DNA from: Bullera alba
Taxonomy: Eukaryota > Basidiomycota > Tremellomycetes > Tremellales > Bulleraceae
Assembly: GCA_001600095.1 (NCBI GenBank)
Contig: BCIX01000003.1
Span: forward strand, 1,240,001-1,304,000
DNA: 64,000 nucleotides
Reading direction: 5' to 3'
The notes below the pieces were generated by a model. It was not told the origin of the DNA, made no database searches, and saw nothing but the letters and a program-made list of their open reading frames with translations. The position numbers and the translations under genes are program-made. This document shows positions 46,912-57,749 of the stretch, one piece after another. Positions within the stretch are counted from its first letter, which is position 1, and every line of letters begins with the position of its first letter.

Positions 46912-47591
46912 ATGTCCCGACCTGCGCCGTCCTACATCTCCAGCTCGGGGGCGCTCACTGCCCGACCATTACACGTCCGCATCAAGGACTTTGGAGCGGG
47001 ATACCTGACCCTTCTGTATCTCTTCTTCGAGACTCTTTTCCTGGTGAGTGCGGGTCGTCCCATCATACCACGCGGAATGTCCCTTGTGCCGGAGTATCAC
47101 GAGGCGGAGAGGCGGAAGACATTGAGGACAGTGGTCGTTGCGGACCATGCGGACAGGTCAAGGCATCAATCTACGAGTCGGAGCTGTCATCGACATGGCA
47201 CTTACTCCACCATCGCGGTGGAATGCCCTAGACGATAGCTGACGCCTTTCTCTTCTTCACAACAGCCCCTGGTCAACCCCGCCGCTTTCACCGACCCATC
47301 CATTCGAGGTAAGAAGTTCGGCCAGGCGCCTTCAGGTGGTAGCTGGGGCAAAGGCGGCGGCGGTGGTGGTGGTGGAGGAGGTGGTGGTGGTGGAGGAGGC
47401 AGAGGTGGCGGCGGCGGCGGCGGAGGTGGTGGTGGGGGATGGAGAGGAAACTCTGGAGGAGGTTTCAAGAGCATGTCCGATATAACGGGTTCCGAGAGTG
47501 AGTACACTTCTAAACTCTCGTAGCGGGCCGCTGTCTTCACGTTGCTGATCCCTTTGTAGCTGTCAGTGGACTCAGAGCGACGTGTGGATGA
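46912..47591 (+). CDS. SelK-like glycine-rich ER membrane protein, Cys form
   Basis: Three exons (46912-47043, 47266-47497, 47560-47591; 396 nt) encode 131 residues. A short N-terminus (SYISSSGALTARPLHVRIKDF) leads into one membrane helix (YLTLLYLFFETLFLPLV), followed by a Gly-rich tail with GGRGGG runs and an end reading FKSMSDITGSETVSGLRATCG. This matches selenoprotein K organisation: ISNG/SRS start, single helix beginning DFFWG, Gly/Arg-rich tail, MGRISDLRG-like segment and a near-terminal Sec. Here the reactive position would be Cys130. SelK works in ER protein palmitoylation and ER-associated degradation in animals. Intron 1 is 222 nt, the longest among coding introns in the window. Confidence 0.65.
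47354..47441 (+). repeat. GGN microsatellite coding for poly-glycine
   Basis: A nearly uninterrupted run of GGT/GGC/GGA codons encodes about 28 Gly with a single Arg, inside the SelK-like gene. Such runs vary in length between isolates and are prone to assembly error. Confidence 0.85.
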
Positions 47592-48197
47592 GCGATACGA
47601 GCTCTTGTCAAGATCTCAGCGGAGTCCTCAGCACACCGAGGGAGCGACCTAAATATCGACGGCAACTGTGTGCTCCTCGCAGCTGAGTCTCAGATTCATC
47701 CCATGCAACTTGTATTGTATCACACTTGCAGTTGGAGGATCAATCGGACAGTGTCTGCGTTCCGCTCGTTGACATTGGGCAGCGGACCTTGAAAGTATGT
47801 TAGACGGTCAACCTCAACACAAGTTAGACGGAGACACCCCTCGCTTAGATCGCACAGACATACTGCCTGCTCATCTGAATGATACTTCTTCTTCTTCAGA
47901 CTCAATGCATCGAGCAAGAGTCTACTAGCAAATACAGACCTACTAGGCCTTCCTCCTCCCACTGTCCTCTCTCCTCCGCTTTGCTACTCAAACGCGCTGG
48001 GCGTATAGACAGGAAAAATGTAAAACCAGAAGAGCGAAAAGATGATGGGTATATCGGGTTCGTAACAGACATGGTGGTTCGTTGGGATTGGTCGTCGAGG
48101 AGGTTCATATCACAGATACGTCAAGTAGAATGGTCGTGGGTTTTGGTGTTTGTGGTGATTTGTTGGTGTGAGCAATGGAAGGGCGTTTAGACACCCT
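47592..48197. other. Convergent intergenic region
   Basis: About 600 bases between the 3' ends of the SelK-like and the acidic secreted protein genes. Nothing beyond untranslated sequence was recognised. Confidence 0.45.
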
Positions 48198-50063
48198 TTA
48201 CATTCCCCAAAGCCTGGATCGTCGTTGGACCTGTCGCTTCTCCGGGGTCGGCGCCGCGTTCTCAGCGGTGACGGTGACTCCGGCGGCGTCTGCAGCTGAA
48301 GAAGCAGCCGAGGCCTCGGCCTGAGATGTCGATGCCGAAGGCGAAGGGGCAGCGCTAGACTCGACAGCGGCGCTGGACGACTCGACGGACGAGGTGGCCG
48401 AGGCGGAAGCAGAGGACACTGGGGTGCTCGAAGCCGACTCGGACGCAGAGGCCGAAGATGCCGATGAGGCGGCAAGGAGAGCCTCGGCGGCTAGCGAAGT
48501 GGTCGAACTGGCAGAGACAGAGGCAGAGGCAGAGGCGTTGACGGCCTCAGGCACAGCGGAAACAGTGGCGTTAGCGGCAGAAGCGGATGCGGAGATCGAG
48601 ACGGATTGAGAAGCCTGGGGAACCACTTGGGTTCTGCTCATCATCAGCACAGATCTCACCCCACTTCGCTTCCTACTTACGTCATGGTGCCGTCGACATC
48701 CTCCTCATCCTCATCATCATCGTACTCGTCATCGTCGCATTCTTCGTCGTCCTCGTCCTCATCCTCGTTGTCGTCGGCAGATCCACCCTGAGTGGGGGTC
48801 GAAGCGGATTTTGATGGAGCGGGTGCCGGGGCCGAAGCGGGGCTGGTCTCGTCGACCTCCTCGTATTCGCCTTCAACTTCGTCGCAGTATGGCTAGAAGA
48901 ACTCAGCTCGAGTTCCCAACCAGCTTGAGTACACTCACAAGGTTGTCGTAGTCCTCGTCGTCATCACCGGATGGAGCGGGAGTCGAGCCAGACGAGCCGG
49001 TTGAACCGCTGGTTGGTCGAGACAGAGCAGCAGAGGTTGCGCCAGAGCCGCCGTCACCGCCTTGACCGTACCAGTTCTGACCAGTCGAGGTTGAAGCGGC
49101 AGCAGGGGCTGCGTTGCCGGTAGCGCCGCCGCCGGAAGCGGGGACAGTCTGGGTCACGGTGACAGTAGCGTAGACAGTAGTGGCCTGGAGGAGAGATCAG
49201 CTTGGACCACACACATCGTACAGCCGACTTACACCTCCGCAAGACTCGTCGTCATCGCTAGCGCCGCTGGCTGGTTGCGATGAGCCCTGGCCAGCGTTGG
49301 CCGAGGCAGCTGGGGCGGAGGAAGAGACAGCACCGGTAGCACCGTTTTGACCAGCGAGGACGTTTCCGCCAGCGGGCTTGGGCGAAGGAGATGGCTGTGC
49401 GACTGGAGCGGCACTGGAGGTTCCGTCGGTGTCCTCGGTGTCCTCGGCGTCATCGTCCTCGTCATCTTCTTCGCAATCAATCTCCTCGTCGTGGTCATCA
49501 GCAGGCTCAGCGATGGCGGCAGTTCCGGATGGTTTGGCGATACCAGCTGACGCGGAGACAGAGGGAGAAGCAGAGTCTCCCTCTTCCTCATCCTCGCAGT
49601 CCTCGTCCTCGCCATCGACAGCACCGTCATCGCTGGGCACAGGTGATGTGGCGTTGTTGGCCGGGTTGATTGGCTCAGTGACATTACCGGCAATTGGCGA
49701 GGTGACATTGGTGACTGGCACGGTGGCATCGGTTGGCGATGGCAGAGGAACTGGTGTCGCAGAGACGGTTGCATTGGCAGCTAGGTTCTGGCCTGGGGTG
49801 TCCTCTTCGTCTTGACACTCTGGGTCGCTGTACTCGATCTCGGTAGCATTGTTCGCGGCGTCCTCCTGTCTTTTGGCGAGGTAGTGGAAGTCCTCAGCGG
49901 GTGGTTGGTATCCTCCACCTGTGCGTTGGATCATCTCCTGGCTGTGCCTTCGGTACAGGTTGTAGTCTTCCTCCCTGACATCGCGTCCGACAGGGTGTTG
50001 CCAGGCAGACGCTGACGAGAGTGTGAGGAGGATGGCGATGGTGGTGGTGATCGTGAACTTCAT
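48198..50063 (-). CDS. Secreted acidic protein with six single-Cys acidic motifs
   Basis: Four exons (49233-50063, 48939-49184, 48681-48895, 48198-48633; 1728 nt) encode 575 residues. A signal peptide (MKFTITTTIAILLTLSSASA) is followed by a mature protein that alternates Ser/Ala/Pro/Thr-rich stretches with blocks of Asp and Glu. It has only six Cys, each inside or beside an acidic block: PECQDEED, DEDCEDEEE, EIDCEEDDED, DDESCGG, PYCDEVEG and DEECDDDEY. Kex2-type KR/RR sites follow the signal peptide region and occur near the end (PEKRQVQRRSRLWGM). No known domain was recognised. Metal or cation binding, or an adhesin-like wall role, is possible from composition. N-glycosylation sequons (NAT, NVT) are frequent near the N-terminus. 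Confidence 0.8.
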
Positions 50064-51017
50064 TGTGAGTGATGAACTTGCAGCTCTACTGCAAAGTGGT
50101 GTATGATCGGGCGTAGACTTTTGGTTCTAATGTTGGGGTCTAAGGATGCTTTCGGTCGTCAATGTGCGCGTGGTCGATGGTGGTGATCAGAGCGGGAAAT
50201 CTTGAAGCGGACTTAACGAATGTGTGTGAAAGAGTGTCGGTCGTCGAGAGCGATGTGTGAGATGACGAGGAGAGCCCAGTTCGCGGAACTTGGGGGGTTG
50301 ATGTCGAGCGAGTCGTGTGTTGTTGAACGTTGAGATTGGGGGTTGAGTGAAAGAGAGGAAGGACAATGGGATGAGGGAAGGGGGAGAACGAGCTAGGGTA
50401 CCTTTGCAGGGGGGGATGAGTTAAAGGTGGGTAAGAGAGAGTGCCAAGGGGGGAAGAGTGAACAGTGCATCCAGGCCAGACCCCGTGCGTCACAGAGGGT
50501 CCCGTTCGCGCGTTTCAGAAAAATCAATCAATCGACAGCTCCCGAATTGGACCACTAAATCTGCACTGCTTCATCCTACACACGGACCATAACCCTCGAT
50601 GACATTGACCGCTGGACAGACAACATGTCGTACGAGCTTGTCATAGCTATGTAAAGCTCATTATAGCGTGTACAGCATCCTCAGCGCTGAGAATGCTGAC
50701 CAGAAGCTATTCCTTCACGCGTTGTTTGCGTGTGACACTTTCTCCTCCGAAAGGGAAATCACACGGGCGCACAATCGACCCTGACTCTGTCGTCGTGTTT
50801 CAGGTTGAACGAGGTTTTTACGAGAACAACCACGTGAAGCAGTAGGTCTCTCACGGTGTACTCGCCAGTACATAACTTCTCTCGGCCACGTGGCTCACGA
50901 TGTCCTCCACTTGCTGCTCTTCATGTCAACCTCCTCAGAGTCAGCTGCTCAGCGGGGTCCGTCGTATACCCACTACCTCCTCGCAATCCCGGCTCGCTAA
51001 TTCCAGCTCCCCGACTC
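50064..51017. other. Divergent intergenic region
   Basis: About 950 bases between the acidic secreted protein and SHE9 starts. The stretch 50270-50470 on the minus strand is pyrimidine-rich (CT tracts), typical of fungal promoters and leaders of strongly expressed secreted proteins. No gene recognised. Confidence 0.5.
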
Positions 51018-52604
51018 ATGAGCATTGCCTGCCGGAAGGCATTGGGGGCAATCTCCCAGCGAGCGACACAAGCCTCTACATCCCAGCTGAAGCCGGTGAG
51101 GTTTCCGGGACCAGTCCCCGCTTCAAACTGTCGACTTTGTAGTCCACGGCGGTTCATCACCACTGGGAAAAGTCGAACGAACGCCAGCTCTTCGACCAAT
51201 GGCAGCAAGGAGGATGACACCCCCTTGATAGCGCTCGGTGCGCCAGAGCCAGCTCCGGATGCTGCCACAAAGCCAAACTCGGCCGATGAGCCCACATCGT
51301 CGCATAGCCGGAGTATAGAAGCCGACGTCACTGCAAGCGGTGCAGGTCCCTCCGAGCCTCAAGAGCGGTATACGAGTAGTGCGGGTCAAGGAGCTTCTTC
51401 GTCGACAGCGGATCCGCTACACACGGCATCACCAGAAGCCTCGATAAACCCCACCTCAAACCGCACCAAAGATCCGGCGCATCCCTTACTAGACCCGACC
51501 ACACGGGCAAAATGGCAAGCGGATCTCAAAAAGCAGGTGGCTCACATGACCACCTCGTTCGAAGGGAGGCTGGCGAATCTTGGCGTCAAGTTGAATGAAG
51601 TCACGGGGTACAAGGAGGTCGAGAGGTTGAAGGACCTGGTGACGACGCAGGGTGAGTGGTGATGCCGATCTGCGTGTCGAGGGAATGGGTGTTGTGGTGG
51701 GAGGAGCATCCTAACCTAAGGAGTATCGCAACGGGACCTCCTCATGAGAGCTTGAACGATGCTGACAACCCCCTTCGTAGAGTTACGATTGGAGGAAGCC
51801 AGGCGGGCATCTCGAAAAGCCAAATCAGCCTACGAAGAGGCGATATCGAATCGCTCAAACGCACAGCGCGATGTCAATTCCTTGCTCGAGCGCAAACACT
51901 CTTGGACCGACGCCGATGTCATGACATTCACCCGACTCGTTCGCCAAGACCACCAGTCGTCCTCTCTGGTCTCCACTACTTCTATCGATCTGAAGGAGAA
52001 GGAAGTGGAAGTCGACAAGTCATTCTCCGACCTGACGAAGGCCATTCTGCAACGATACCATGAGGAGCAAGTATGGAGCGACAAAATCCGGAACGTGTCC
52101 ACCTGGGCGAACATGGTGGGATTGCTTGTTAACTTTTTGATATTCCTGGGAGCTATTGCGATAGTAGAGCCTTGGAAGCGGAGGAGGCTGGTGGAGCGAT
52201 TCGAGGAGAGGATGACGGGAGTCATGGACAGACTGGAGGCAGAGATCAAAGCGGTGGATGGGAAGTTGGTCCAGCTGGGAGCCACCAAGTCGAGTGTGAT
52301 TGCAGAGGATGGATCGTCGACCGCTGAATCACCTATAAGCGGGCAGCCCACGGCCCCAGATCCATCTACGACCGGTCCATCTTCGGTCTCAGGTATCGAT
52401 ACATCTGTAATACCCAGCGCCAACCCATTCGGCGACAGTCCTCTCGACGACGAGAGCCGATTCGCCAAATTACATTGGCCGGTCAAAGCAGATTTCATCG
52501 AGATTTACAACACGCCACTGGATCAGAAGCAGGTATTGACTGGTGCCGGTGGGGCCATCTTGGGATTGGCAGCTTGGGCTCTGGCGGCTGCTCTGAGCCG
52601 TTGA
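51018..52604 (+). CDS. SHE9: Mitochondrial inner-membrane protein She9/Mdm33
   Basis: Two exons (51018-51651 and 51781-52604; 1458 nt) encode about 485 residues. The start is basic and Ser/Thr-rich (MSIACRKALGAISQRATQ), fitting a mitochondrial presequence; frames upstream of it open only at GTG. The conserved She9 core includes NSLLERKHSWTDADVMTFT, LVRQDHQ, then QVWSDKIRNVSTWANM and the first membrane segment GLLVNFLIFLGAIAIVEPWKRRR, flanked by coiled coil. A second hydrophobic segment (LTGAGGAILGLAAWALAAAL) closes the protein. In yeast the protein shapes the inner membrane and mitochondrial morphology. The single intron is 129 nt, longer than usual here. Confidence 0.93.
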
Positions 52605-53009
52605 TCCGCATAGACCGCGAGGGGGAGAGGGGAAGTGGAGTACGTGCCGGCTCCTGGAGGCGGTCTCAGCCCGAACATTACACCCAAAATGTAGCTGCGA
52701 AACATATGCATTGCATGAATAGTCTGGGCCGGGCTCTCAGCTCCGTGAACTTCGAGGTGTAGATGTCAGCTCTGCACAGCTTGCGGTAATCGTACAGACC
52801 TGCACCGCTGCAAACGATGTTCGCCACCGAGGTATCGCTTAGCGGATAGCGCTTAAAATTGTTTACATGGTGGGACGATCGACCGTTCGTCGTACGATGT
52901 CATGACCGACTGCTACATCGTTGCGATTGAACAACTACATGTGCTTGACAACGGATGATTGACTGTTGACGCACTTGACTACCACTCATCGACGGCGCAG
53001 ACATATGAG
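52605..53009. promoter_or_regulatory. SRE1 promoter/leader with short upstream ORFs
   Basis: About 400 bases between SHE9 and SRE1. Just upstream of the chosen SRE1 ATG (53010) are three small open frames that start with ATG: 52867-52905, 52902-52958 and 52939-52962. The first and second overlap as ATGA at 52902-52905. If the transcript starts upstream of 52867 these would be read first by ribosomes. Confidence 0.45.
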
Positions 53010-56000
53010 ATGGCGACAGCATCGATGTTCCTGCCCCAAATGTCACAAGACGACGAGCGCAGTGGATACGCCGGCAGTTCAGACAACAATGGCAATATGG
53101 TCTCACCCACCACGGCCTTGTTCCCCGACATCTCCAACAACCCTTCAGCGTCCAGCTTGTACCAAGCACTAGCCCAACAGCAGCAGCAGGGCTTGACCGT
53201 ACCAGAAGGATATACCTCTGGATCACTTCATCCATATCTATCCCGCCCACCATCGTTATCCCCCTCTTCGCAGTCTGCACAGCTGTACAACTCGACATCC
53301 AACTACTCGACCAGTAACCAAGGTCTATCCCCACATTCCCTATCCTCGCCAAACAGCACGTTCTCGTACTCCGACCCCGGGGCCAACTTTGACGAGATGA
53401 TGCTCAACAACTCGTACAGCTCCACCGACCTCGATGCGCTCTTGTTCCAAGCGGACATTTTGCCGCCCACGTCCAAAGACGGTCAGTCGCAACAACAGGC
53501 TTTCTTCTTGCCCCAGGGCAACAACTTTGGACAAGGACAGGATCTATCGCAATTGGGTTTATCCTTTGATCAGAGCAACGAACTGCTCAAGTTGGTCAAT
53601 GGGCAGAGTGCGGCGAATTACCAGAGAAGAGTGTCAGACGCATCCGATGTCTTCTCCCTGGCGAGTCAACCGAATTCAATGACGATACAAACGCCCTCGC
53701 TGCCTCCGCATGCGATGCACATCAACAACTCGATGTCCGATGGCGAGAGCAATGCCTCGTGGAGGAGTGCAGGGGCGTTTAGCCCGAATGCCATGAAGTT
53801 TGGCTTGAACAGTGAGTACAAGTGCACACTCGCAATGTACACGCTGACATTATGTAGCCGAGCAATCGTTCAACCCGGCCATTCAGATCCAAGAGGCTCC
53901 ACTCAAAGCTGTCAAGGGCAAAGCCGAGAAGCCAGCTACAAAGGCATCGAAAAAGGCCAAAGCCAAGGACGAGCCCAGCCCAGACGGCACCGCACCTACC
54001 GTTGGCAAGCACAACAAGACTGAAAGGCGATATCGGCAAAAAGTACAGGCAGCCCAAGCCGACCTACGAGATTGCGTGCCTGCCTTACGAGTTCTATACG
54101 GCACTTCGACCGAGGAGCAGAAACAGACTACCGATATACTCGCAGAGGATGGCACCGTCGACGGACTAGGCAAGATCACCCGCCCGAACGCCAGTGCCAA
54201 GACGACAATCTTTCTCGGAGCGAGAATGTACATTGAACTCTTGCAGGATCGGGTGGCGATGTTGAATCGCAAAGTCGACGAGCTCGAGTCTTTCCGAACT
54301 CTGGTCGCCGGAGAAGAGAATGTTCGAGCGTGGAGAGCCGAGTTTGACGCCAAGGAGGCTGCGATCAAGGCGGAAAAAGAAGTCAAGATCGACGAGGATT
54401 CTTTGGACGACGAATCAGAGGCAGAGTCGGAGGAGGAGGAACCCAAGAGGAAAAAGGCAAGAGTCACAAAGCCAAAACCCGCAACGACTTCAGGTGCCAA
54501 GAAGAGCGCAGTGGCCATAAGAGGTTTCGCCGCTTTCGCGGTTTCGTTCTCTTTCCTCCCATCAGCATCGACCGTGCTCAAGGCCACAGAGAACACCACC
54601 TTTGCTCGGGAATATGTCCCGGCGACCACGACACAGATCATCAAGCGTCTCCCGCTCATCACGGCAGAACACGCGACCAGGCTATTGGAGCGCAATCTGC
54701 CCTCGGCAATCGTGCCTCATCCCCAGTCACTGGTCAATCTGGTCTGGCACGGGCTCATCGCAGTGGTGCTTGTCGCTCTGGTATGGCCCATGTTCAAGAG
54801 ATGGACCCATGGTGCGCGAGGAAAGATTGGAAAGACGCATCTTGGCGACATTGCCAGGGACGCCGTAGGGGTGATCCTGCGTCGTGGATCCAGCATCGAC
54901 AGGTCGGAGGTAGCCATCTGGACCGGACTTGCTGCTGAGATCATTGGACGGGGTGAGTCGAATCTTCTTACTACACGTTTGTCCCTTTGCTGACACTTTC
55001 TCAGCACGAACTGCTTCAACGTTTGACCGACTACACATTGCGCTCAAGCTACAACGTGCACCTAGGACCCCTCACACTCTTGCGTTGCTTGCCCTTCTGC
55101 AATCTCGTCTACCGTTCGCCCCGAGCGCTTACACCACATGGGCTGCTGCGGCATCTGCTTTGTCAAATTCATCTCCTGCACCATTACGCCACGTCCTCTC
55201 GCTCTCGCTCGACGAGGCCAGATACGCCTTGTCCCTCCTCCCACCGACGTCGTCACCCATCACTGCGATCGCCGAGCAAGTCACCTTGGTCCACCTGAAC
55301 GATCTCTACTCGCGCTTCTTTGTCCGGCTCATCAATTCGTCCGTCTCTGGCGGTCAACACGTCCCAAACTCTCTCAAGTCGCTTCTAAGCAATCTCGAGG
55401 CTAAGAACATGGGCAAGGATCTTCGGGCGAGTCTATTTGAGAAAGAGATCAAAGAGGTCATTAGCGCCGCAGCACCTGGTACATCTGCCCTCGCCCTCGG
55501 CCTGGTGTTGATCGGCCTGTGGGGTACAATGTCAGGACCGACGGCCTCTGCGCAGGCGGCGCTGGCTAGTGCTCTGGCTGCAGAAGAGGTCAAGGGTGTC
55601 GGAGCGGCTCTATCCTCGGTATCGGCTCTTAGGGAGTTGCTCTACCCCGGCTCATCTACACAAATGACCAAACCCACTCTTCAGCTGCAAACCCTCATCC
55701 CGGATAATGTCAAGGCCATCGACCAGCTGGCCATGGTGTGTATCCAGTACATCAACCTTCTAGTCTCTACGGCAACTCTGCGTCGAGACGAAGAAATGTC
55801 TAGGGCGGATCGATTGGCGAGGAGCAAATGGGTTCAGCGGAGCGTTGCCGATATCCGCCTGACCATCACCAAGACGACTTTTATCGGCATGGCCCACGAG
55901 CCAATCTCGCCAAGAGAAGATGAAGACATGGACTTTGGTCTCGAGCAGGAAGGAGAAGAGGACAGAGAGCTGGAGTTGGAGGATAAAGCGGATATGGATC

Positions 56001-56119
56001 TGCAACTGGCGAAAGAGAGGTTGGTCTCGGTCCTCAGCGTCATTGGACGCCGAGCGACGGGTAGGATCGCTGGAAGGGACGAGGATTCGGGTTTCGAGGG
56101 CGACTCGGAGGATCTTTAG
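53010..56119 (+). CDS. SRE1: Sterol regulatory element-binding protein, membrane-bound bHLH factor (SRE1)
   Basis: Three exons (53010-53811, 53858-54952, 55005-56119; 3012 nt) encode about 1,003 residues. The first 300 residues are Ser/Gln/Asn-rich, as for an activation domain. The bHLH starts near residue 318 with KHNKTERRYRQKV; the Tyr in ERRYR (Tyr326) is the SREBP hallmark replacing an Arg of other bHLH proteins. Two membrane segments follow (AIRGFAAFAVSFSFLPSAS near 480 and VWHGLIAVVLVALVWPMF near 570), then a large C-terminal domain. This is the form held in the ER with Scp1 and released by Stp1 cleavage under low oxygen or sterol in Cryptococcus. The upstream frame starting at TTG was rejected in favour of ATG 53010. 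Confidence 0.94.
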
Positions 56120-56347
56120 AATCCTGAAGTGGAAGTAAGGCTTGTACTATTATAGTGCAAGGAGTCATCAGAGTATCTAGTTGTGAGACCATGTATGCTT
56201 AGCCTCGTACGATTGATTGTATTCGAGTACTGTATATTGTCCTGCAGCCCTTGCAAAGCTCTGAAAGGGTTATGGCGCGTACGCGCATTATAGGATGTAC
56301 TAGGACCTGTGCGTTCGGAGCCATCTACTGTGTTGGCTCGACCCCTC

Positions 56348-57216
56348 TCATGGCTTCCCATCTATACTGCCGTATTTCCCTTCTGCGTATACCCTGTTCA
56401 TATGCCTCAGGACGACCTCTAGTCCTGTGAGCCATGCGTCGAGCTCTACCATGACCTCCTCCACGGGTGTCCCCAGGACTAGGTAGAAGTTTTGTCGATA
56501 TGGCACGGCTTTCATTGCGAGCTGCACCCGTCAGCGAGAGTACGGCTCAAGTGCAGGTGTAGTACCAAGAAAGGAGTACGAGGAAGCAGAATCTGAGCAG
56601 CGGGACTCACTAGGAACAAGGGCCTAACTGCCCATCCGTGGTATGGCTTGAGAGCCTGTCCATATGCCCAAGTCATACTTGTCGAAACCTCTTCCGTCTC
56701 ATTCGACATGTTCCGCCGTAACCCCATCGATGTGAACCGCAGACTCCTGGACGATATATCAGCTCCACGATCAGGTCGAATGGTACCCACCTCAGTAGCC
56801 AGGTCAGAGCTCCTGTCATTGCACCGGGCAACTTGGTCGCATTGGCCTTCTTCTCATCTGACAACATGGCCTCCAAAGTGTCATTCTCCTTCTGCCGCTG
56901 CTGCCGCGACGCCCGCAGTATCGCAATCTTGGACGCCAGATCAGCTCGGACAATGGCGAATGGCGCATTGGAAAAGAGATCTTCCAGGGCAGTCAGTATA
57001 GTCAAAGACTCGTGTCAAATTGGCCTTACCGAAGAACGCGATCACCGCATCGCATGACGAACAGAACAGGTCGACGTCGACTCCGTTGCTGACATCGAGG
57101 TCTTGGAACCTCTGCCACAAAGTCAGAATGATACAGCGGTGGTGAGCTAGTTGTCGGCTACTTACTGTCTTGACGGTCTTGTAGAAGGGGACAGGCTCCG
57201 CTTGTGCTTCCGACAT
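56348..57216 (-). CDS. GLTP-fold lipid transfer protein with altered head-group residues
   Basis: Five exons (57166-57216, 57030-57111, 56791-56980, 56611-56746, 56348-56521; 633 nt) encode 210 residues, the usual size of a single-domain glycolipid transfer protein. It begins FYKTVKTRFQDLDVSNGVDVDLF, and the core has IVRADLASKIAIL, LTWLLRSLRF (Trp105) and KPYHGWAVRPLF (His144). In human GLTP the head-group site is Asp48-Asn52-Lys55-Trp96-His140. Here Asp58, Trp105 and His144 are kept but Asn is replaced by Lys62 and Lys by Ile65. Lys at that place is seen in the ceramide-1-phosphate transfer proteins, so a phosphate-headed sphingolipid is a possible cargo. It is cytosolic, without signal peptide. 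Confidence 0.87.
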
Positions 57217-57749
57217 CCGGGCGAGAGGATGGACTGGGCTGGGCGATCTACCGCTCTAGTGCTCTGTTCACCGTTCTGACCGAAGTTTCGGCACCTCTGT
57301 CCAGGAGTACGTCTTCTTCTTGCTCTTAGTGAGTGCAGGTAAGTACTGTGAGATCACAAAGGAGCAGCTGCAGCAGCTATTGCATGTAGCCGTGTACAGT
57401 CTGCAGCTGGTCAAGGCTCTGGCTGGTGACGCATTCCACTTGCAGAATGCCGTAACCGCTCGATCGCAACGATGTTGCTCTTGCCTCTTCGCACTGCTAT
57501 CAGTCGTGCGCTGATGAGTTCAATAGCACTCGAGGCCACACGGAGGCACACAAGGAACCTCGTTCACCTGTGTTTTGCATACAAAAGCAATGTTGCGCCC
57601 AAAACCCTGGATCCTGTCTATCTGTATTCCAAAACTTCCTGAGCCCTCCGCCGGCCTCAATGCGATGGAGGCCTTCTCCCGAAGACCATTTCCCAGCCCT
57701 TGGTCCTCCCACACCCTCTCGCCAAGGGTGTGCGCCTCCTGCGATACTA
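57217..57749. other. Intergenic region
   Basis: About 530 bases between the 3' end of the GT18-like gene and the GLTP start. No gene recognised; frames at 57500-57914 are antisense or readthrough shadows of the GT18-like gene's end. Confidence 0.45.
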
